A stretch of DNA of 64,000 nt from assembly GCF_042453785.1 (NCBI RefSeq), contig NC_091670.1, forward strand, positions 37,025,501 through 37,089,500, in the 5' to 3' direction. Shown one piece after another: positions 58,033 to 64,000 of this stretch. The translations under genes were made by a program, and so were the position numbers. The notes beneath the pieces are model-generated. The model saw nothing but the letters and a program-made list of their open reading frames with translations, had not been told where the DNA came from and did no database searches. Numbering within the stretch: the first letter of the stretch is position 1; each line of letters starts with the position of its first letter. The DNA comes from Malus domestica. Its lineage: Eukaryota > Streptophyta > Magnoliopsida > Rosales > Rosaceae.

Positions 58033-61000
58033 ATGGACGAGTCGTGGCGCATGCGCATGGGATTAATGCCAGGCCTCCCGCGGCGGCGCTCCGCTGAGCA
58101 CGCCTCCACGAGCTCTATATTTGCTGCCGCGGCCGCCAAAGACTCCCATATGACGCTTGATCCCGACGACTTTGCCGACGTATTCGGCGGACCGCCGCGG
58201 AGCGTACTTCCGCGCCAACTCTCCCGCGGCTCGACTTCCTTCCACGAGGAGATTTTCCGGCCGCCGAATTTCTGCTCTACCGCGAAGAATAGCGGGGGAA
58301 GCTTGCCGGCGTTTAGAATTCCGGCGAGGAACGAGGGGTTTTATTGTGATATTTTTGGATCGGGCGACGATGGCCGCCAGCGGAAGTCGAGAGAGCGCTC
58401 GAGGCCGAACTCGAAGGCGAAATCGAACTCGTCTTCGGTACTGAGCTCCGAGGAGCTGAGTCCTCTCCGGCCGGTCATCGGAGATGACGTGGCATTCTCC
58501 TCCTTCGCTTCGAAGCTCAGGTAGTTTGCTGTAGTGGCTGTGTCAGTTCGCGGTACGGCCAACTGTTTTTGCTGCTGTTATTTAGTTTGACGATTATACC
58601 CTTGATATTGCTTTAAATTTGCTTTCATTCTGCCTTGAATTTGGTTAAATACTAGAGAACTTTAACGAAAAGTTTCTGGTACTGTTTATTTTAACAAAAG
58701 ATCACATTTTTACACTAAAAAGTCAAAGTCAATTCTGGTACTATTCACTTTACTCTTTATTTTGTCCTTATCATTAAAACTTAAAGTTTTAAAGCCATTT
58801 TCATTAGTTTTCCTTAAATACTAAGGGTATTTAAATCTTGTTTTTGGCCAAAATATTTGGATTTTAAATAAAAAATAACTATTCTTAAGAATTATTATTA
58901 GTGTTTTAATTTATTTATGCCTTGGATTTATTGGGTTGGTACCAAGTAAATTTAAGATTTTGGTTGGATAAAATAGCTCAAATATTTTAACATTTGAGTG
59001 AAGTTAACTAAGTTAAAATATTTTAAGCACTTTTTTTTTTGGGAAACTTGATATAACTCCAATTTTTTAAGCTAATAGTAAGAATGGTCCAATTTATTAA
59101 AATAAGTTCAATTTTTTTAATTTAATTATTTAATTATCAATAATTATCTCTTAAAAGAAAAAACTTATTGTAAAAATCAAATTTCTTCTTAATTATCTCT
59201 TTGATTATCTCTTTTTATATATATATATATATTGTTATTTCTTGTTCTTCCTCCTGTTTTAACCCATTTATAGATTTTTTTTTAATTTTTATAATCAACC
59301 TATATCATAGGTTAATTATATTTATCTACCTATATAACAAATTCTTTTTCATAGTCAACCTGTCACATATTAATGTGTCTTGCTTGTAGGTATATTATGT
59401 TTTTTTCTACCTTTTAGTTAGGTTTCATATCTCACTTGTAGGTATAATATACATTTATATATTTTGCTACTTGACTTAGGGTATAATGTTTTGCAGATAG
59501 ATTTATGTTAGTATATTAATTTTTTTTTTGTTTATAAGATATTAATTAGATATTTTGGAGTTGAAAAATGCATAATATTAAAAGATTTTAATTGATTTTT
59601 AATATTTTTAGAAAATATAAAAGGAGTATAAAAGAAATAAAAATATATAATTAGATAACTTGAGTCATTCCTAAAAATACTCTATGTTTTATGGACCTGG
59701 ATCTAAAAGCCCCTTTTTTCTTTTTTGTTAAGCAATGCGTACATGTTGCGTCAATTAAATCTTAATAATTTTATCAGAGTATGCATCATTTGGCATTTAG
59801 ACGCAGTACAAAAATGCGGCATTTATAGCATTACTCTTTTTTTTTTTGAACAAACGATATTATCTACAATAAATGGGAGGGGTGGACTTAGCCTCATAAT
59901 GGACTAGCAATAATGTGGTTCAAACTCGCATTTAGCAAGAATCGAACTTAAAACCTCTCACTTACAAGTGAAGAGGAATACCACTAGATTGTAGTACCAA
60001 GTGGCGGCATTACTCTTAATCAAAAGATTAAGATCCAATTTATATTTCAAAAAAATTAGTAATCCAATTATCAATGAGTTTTCTCAACTCAAACATATTC
60101 TTGATTGCTACAGACCACTAAATGTACCATGTCGATGGAACTCATCAACTATGAAGCCAACAGAGGAACACCCAAAGAAACAAGGCACATCAGCTCTGCA
60201 TTGCAACCCTCTTTCCTTCACTGAAAACCAAGTCATGGAAAAATTATATGATGAAAAGCTCAGGAGCTCCAACAATTTCGGATTCACAAGGAAGGTCTTG
60301 TCCCCAGAAACCATTAGTGTTGGTCCCAATTCTTGTCGAAGCGTCAAATTACCTGTGGATGATCTGGAGCTCCCCTCACCATCCTCAGCAGTCTCTTCAC
60401 TCTGCCAAGAACATGAGATTAAATCCGGGATTTGGGATCGCGTTTTGCGGGAGAAAGAAGTGGGGGTATTGGAACAAGAAGAAGAAGAAGATGATGAAGT
60501 GATGAGCTCTTATGTGATTGAGATCAATTCTGATCAGCAAAGAGAAGAAGCAGTTGGTATTGAAGAAGCAATTGCATGGGCTAAAGAGAGGTTTCAAACA
60601 CACAGTAATTCCGAGAAAGAAGGGAGCTTGACACAACAAGACAATCAGCAGTCGATGGATGAAGGTGATTTTTGTTACTCTCTAAACTAAACCCGAAACC
60701 TTGAATCCTAAACCCTGGAATTTCAAATTATGCATGAGTACTAACTATATATTGGTGAAGTCACGATTTAGTTTTTGAACTATCACCTTAGTGAAAATTA
60801 GGTCTCTGAATTATTTTTTCGGTAAAATAAGTCCCTAAATTCATTACAAATTGCTAATTTCATCCCTACTATTATATTCAAAGCTGTTTTATCCAATTTT
60901 TCGTCACCTTAAGTCACTTGACACGCTTTAGAGTGTAATACCATCAGTTTCTTGTCTATAAGCCCTTAACATTTCATATAGGTTGCGAATTTAATGTCTA

Positions 61001-62336
61001 ATTTACCCTCAAAAGTTAACTTACACTATTTCTTTATGAAAAAAACTATCAATTTATCCTTCAAAGTTAACTCCATACACTATTTCTTTATGAAAAACTA
61101 CCAATCTGTCCTCCAATGTGTATTACATGCAAGTAACGTGACTTAAATTGACGAAAAATTGAATATAGTAGCTTCAAATATAACATTAGGGATGTAATTG
61201 GCAGATTTTTATAATTCAGGAACTAATTTTTCTAAAAAAATAGTTTAGGGACCTAATTTTCACTAAGGTGATAATTCAAGGACTAAATTGGCTGTTTACC
61301 CTGTAATATATATATGGATCATTCAGGTAGGTCTAATGTGGATGAGTACTCAGATCATCAGCAGCAAGATGAACTACTTGTTGAATTGACTCAATCTCCA
61401 GAGGTAAATTATTTTGGTTAATTTTGAAGGCACGGGGCGAACTGTATTCTGTGTGTATATATACATTATTTATCATTTTTCCAACATCGACTTGTTGGGT
61501 AGGATGAAGAGGAAAGGACACGGATAACTGAAGACGAAAGGAAACCTTCAGAGAAAGATGTAAGCTCTCTCTTCTTGCATGATATTCTGCTGCATAAATT
61601 TGTACTTGGAATAATCATACCATAAGTTTGAGCAATGCTTTGTGTCTTGTATATTATTACAGTTGGAATTGGAGCTCTTGGATGAAGACATAAGGTTATG
61701 GTCATCTGGCAAGGAATCCAACATTCGTATGCTGCTTTCGACGCTACACCATGTAAGTAAAGATCTTTGGATTTACTTCGAATAATTAGCACTGCTCGGC
61801 TCCTTACGGATAAAGATTTGTTTCTTCTTACGTGCGAATATATAACTTATTGAAAGCACAACTGAAAACGTTTATGCATGCGGATCAAACTCTGATTAAT
61901 CCGTAAGGAGGATCGACCACTGACTTACATGGTTTGTTTTGTGTGGTGTTGACTGGGGATCAGATTGTGTGGCCCAACAGTGGATGGTATGCAATTCCAT
62001 TGACAAGCCTAAAAGAAAGTTCACAGGTGAAGAAAGCCTATCAGAAAGCAAGGCTGTGCCTCCACCCGGACAAACTGCAACAAAGAGGAGCAACATCTGC
62101 TCAAAAATATATTGCTGAAAAGGCCTTCACCATCCTCCAGGTAAATAAATATTTGGTTATCTATCGAGAACTAAAACCTCGTGGTCCATTTTGAAAAACA
62201 GCTCCCCGCCTCGAGGGATAAATTACTAACCCTAATTGTTAACAAAGAACAGTCAGACTAATTCTGACAAGTAATGATGTGGGAACTGTAGGATGCATGG
62301 GCTGTGTTCATCTCCAAAGATGTATTCATTATTTAG
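58033..62336 (+). CDS. Auxilin-like J-domain protein, JAC1-type (7 exons, 494 aa)
   Basis: Coding exons: 58033-58520, 60114-60664, 61327-61403, 61503-61559, 61663-61752, 61964-62140, 62292-62336; 1,485 bases in frame with GT-AG introns. The N-terminus carries 'FADVFGGPPRS', a short block typical of plant auxilin-like proteins, then an acidic low-complexity middle. The C-terminal J-domain (about 410-490) follows the auxilin pattern: 'IRLWSSGKESNIRMLLSTLH', 'WPNSGW', 'VKKAYQKARLCLHPDKLQQRG' with the HPD triad for HSP70 stimulation. Auxilins recruit HSC70 to uncoat clathrin; JAC1 is needed for chloroplast photorelocation. The order of neighbours suggests the counterpart of At1g30280 (a JAC1 relative, from memory). 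Introns 1 and 2 hold four transposable elements. Confidence 0.87.
58653..58815 (-). mobile_element. MITE family A, copy 4, in intron 1 of the J-domain gene
   Basis: Minus-strand copy of the family at 12224-12380, readable from 'AACTTTAACGAAAAG' through 'TTTTTACACTAAAAAGTCAA' and 'CTGGTACTATTCACTTTAC' to 'TTCATTAGTTTTCCTT'. Confidence 0.82.
59839..60006 (-). mobile_element. tRNA-derived SINE family 2, copy 2, ending just before exon 2 of the J-domain gene
   Basis: The minus strand reads 'CACTTGGTACTACAATCTAG', 'AGTGGTATTCC' (A-box-like), then 'AAGTTCGATTCTTG' (B box) and a terminal poly(A) (T run at 59839-59847). An 11-base duplication GCATTACTCTT flanks it (59828-59838 and 60007-60017). It ends about 107 bases before the exon 2 start at 60114. 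Confidence 0.78.
60754..61301. mobile_element. Fold-back element, about 550 bp, in intron 2 of the J-domain gene
   Basis: The left arm 'TATCACCTTAGTGAAAATTA' and following bases return as the complement 'TAATTTTCACTAAGGTGATA' on the right. Arms of roughly 230 bases carry scattered mismatches. Blocks such as 'GTCACTTGACA' and 'AACGTGACTTAAATT' sit near the centre. No clear target duplication. It ends about 26 bases before exon 3. Confidence 0.78.
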
Positions 62337-63314
62337 TGGATGATCTGAATTACTATTGCCTTTTGAACTCATTTTTTACTCCAAGGTTGCAAGTGAAGAA
62401 TAAGCATCAGCAACTTTGTATGAAAACTCGGCCGCTATCCTTTCCTTGTGGAAAATATGTACATTAATTTGTTCGATTAACTGCGTTTGGGTTTTTGTAT
62501 CTGTATATTTTATTTTCGAGTCCCTTTTGACTCTCATACAAAGTCCCGTCCTGTACGGACCGTCCAGACGTGTTGAGAAAATCATATTTCTACTCAATGT
62601 TCTATTAACTTTGATTACGTTTGTAAAATCATCATTTAGAAAGGTGATCTCGCAAGGAGAAATTCTAAGAAACGATCGGCGGAAGGACCATGCATATAAC
62701 CACGGACAAAACCTTGGCCTCCTGTATGGAGGAATGAATTATATGACACGGGTACACCACCACTAACGATTACACATGGATTGTAGTAGTTGGCTGCTTG
62801 GTGTTTCGCTCCGTTTATGTAACCCATTTTCTCACAACCTTCATCTTGCTCAGCATCAACAAGATGTAGTTCTGCATGCCATTTTCGTTCGGAGAAGCCG
62901 ATGAATAACATTTAAACATTTTAAGAACCAGGAAAGGCAAACCAAAATACTCTAAGCATCCTCCAAACATCGGAAATCAGAGACGAAAGTCGCTACTAGC
63001 TTCACTCTTGAAGCCGAGCCGAATACGATCCAATTACATCATTTGATCAGAATCTGGGGACGTTGTGTGTGATATCATCCTTAATTACTCCAGAGTTTAA
63101 TTTACACAATGAAGGGTAAAGTGAATTTTACAAAACGAAATGTAGTCGGCGGAACAAATTTTGGAAAAGAAAACGAAATGATTGAAAGAATATGATGAAG
63201 AAAACCGAATGGTCCCTCGTCCTTAGGGGGACAATGAAGTTCAATATAAGGGCAATGACAAATAATTGAACTTCGACACCTTATTAATGTCAATATGGTG
63301 CCAGATCTTCTCCA
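62337..63314. other. Convergent 3' region between the J-domain and synthase genes
   Basis: Holds the 3' ends of the flanking genes, which point at each other. A frame at 62636-62911 on the minus strand has no family likeness. Nothing else is supported. Confidence 0.45.
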
Positions 63315-63494
63315 TCACTTGGTTCTTGTAATGACTATGTGGGTGAGATCTAGGAGTGCCCTCCTCGATTTTCTGACATTCTCGTCTTCGCTCTCGGGCA
63401 GAGATTCGATTGCTGCTGCGGCAAGGTTTGCGTGTTTTGTGGCTAGCTCCCTTGTCCTGTGTATTCCGCGGCTCCTACCTAGATAGTCAAGAGC
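63315..63494 (-). CDS. Last exon of a polyprenyl (solanesyl/geranyl) diphosphate synthase, partial
   Basis: A minus-strand frame with a splice acceptor (TTTCTACAG) at 63495 and a TGA at 63315-63317 gives the C-terminal 59 residues: 'ALDYLGRSRGI', 'ELATKHANLAAAAIESLPES' and 'RRALLDLTHIVITR'. This matches the end of trans-prenyltransferases of the solanesyl/geranyl diphosphate synthase group (compare At2g34630, from memory), which condense isopentenyl diphosphate units for quinone side chains. The catalytic DDxxD regions would be encoded past the right edge. I found no upstream exon in 63495-64000. Confidence 0.82.
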   Translation of the reverse strand, partial: ALDYLGRSRGIHRTRELATKHANLAAAAIESLPESEDENVRKSRRALLDLTHIVITRTK

Positions 63495-64000
63495 CTGTAG
63501 AAATATACCATGAAAACCAATAAGAATTGAACATAATAAAACTAAGACGACTGCATTAAACCATTTATATTCATTCAAAAATTGTTTCCTTTTTCTGCTC
63601 TTCACCTCTCATTAATAAAATTTCATGAACAATACTGGTTAGAGTTGGACATTTAATGAGCGGCGAAAATTAGGAAACGGAGGATCTCTTTGTTGTTGAG
63701 AGGGTTGCCCAAAAGCAGTATATAAGGGCGTACCCAGTAAAACTTACAAGTAAACCAGATAAAAAGATGGCAACTAGGGTTGCTGTTTCCATTATTATAT
63801 AGTTTTAAGACATTATAAAGTTTTAAGACCACAATGGATCTATCTAAAGCTGGACGACAGAAACAGGTTTTGACGGGCAGTACTTCAAAACAATGCCAAA
63901 CTAGCCCACAACAGCACTTACTGAGGACTAGTCTCAGTCTTTGCACTATCGGGTGGCAGATTTCTCAAACTTAATATTGCTTTTTAAAGGGATTACTACA
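63495..64000. other. Intron of the diphosphate synthase gene
   Basis: AT-rich. The 97-codon minus frame at 63653-63946 does not resemble the synthase family, so I regard this as intron up to the edge. Confidence 0.45.

Noticed and set aside
62636-62911. 91-codon minus frame between the last two genes
   Set aside because: No recognisable domain and it falls in the expected 3' region.
63653-63946. Upstream exon of the diphosphate synthase
   Set aside because: The frame does not resemble the synthase region expected before the last exon, and no matching splice pair was found.

Overview
This window is nuclear DNA from a flowering plant. The evidence is multi-exon genes with GT-AG introns, an auxin response factor carrying a miR167 site, a pentatricopeptide-repeat gene, tRNA-derived SINEs with long target-site duplications, and both Ty1/Copia-type and Ty3/Gypsy-type LTR retrotransposons. 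Several repeats (the 155-bp MITE family, the MITEs ending near 'CTAGTTTGG', the Au-type SINEs) are of the kind abundant in Rosaceae. Apple or pear is my best guess, but this is inference from recall.

Layout. 1-14,980 is repeat-dominated: a complete, very young LTR retrotransposon (1,366-9,762, coding on the minus strand) sits inside a decayed Gypsy fragment, followed by several MITEs, a fold-back element, a decayed tandem array and a SINE. 14,980-21,300 is an ARF6-type auxin response factor (+, 14 coding exons, 893 aa). 24,621-27,470 is a long-type remorin (-, 6 exons, 534 aa). 28,000-34,000 is AT-rich intergenic DNA with a LINE-type RNase H fragment. 34,007-35,716 is a small plant-specific gene of unknown function (-, 3 exons, 252 aa). 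38,553-47,840 is a metallo-beta-lactamase-fold hydrolase gene (-, 9 exons, 314 aa). Its second intron has grown to 6.8 kb by insertion of a Copia element, whose 3' LTR is itself split by an hAT-like element. 48,293-49,687 is a 1.4-kb fold-back element with arms of about 650 bp. 50,204-52,786 is a single-exon PPR gene (+, 860 aa). 58,033-62,336 is an auxilin/JAC1-like J-domain gene (+, 7 exons, 494 aa) with four transposable elements in its first two introns. 63,315-63,494 is the last exon of a polyprenyl diphosphate synthase gene (-) that runs off the right edge.

From memory, the order ARF6 / remorin / metallo-hydrolase / PPR / J-domain protein matches Arabidopsis At1g30330 to At1g30280, so the low-copy genes form a conserved block interrupted by lineage-specific transposons. 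The genes are not an operon and share no obvious pathway. All splice sites were assigned by eye from GT-AG signals, reading frame and family similarity. The sequence itself shows open frames, repeats, LTRs and duplications. Functions come from family knowledge and have not been searched.
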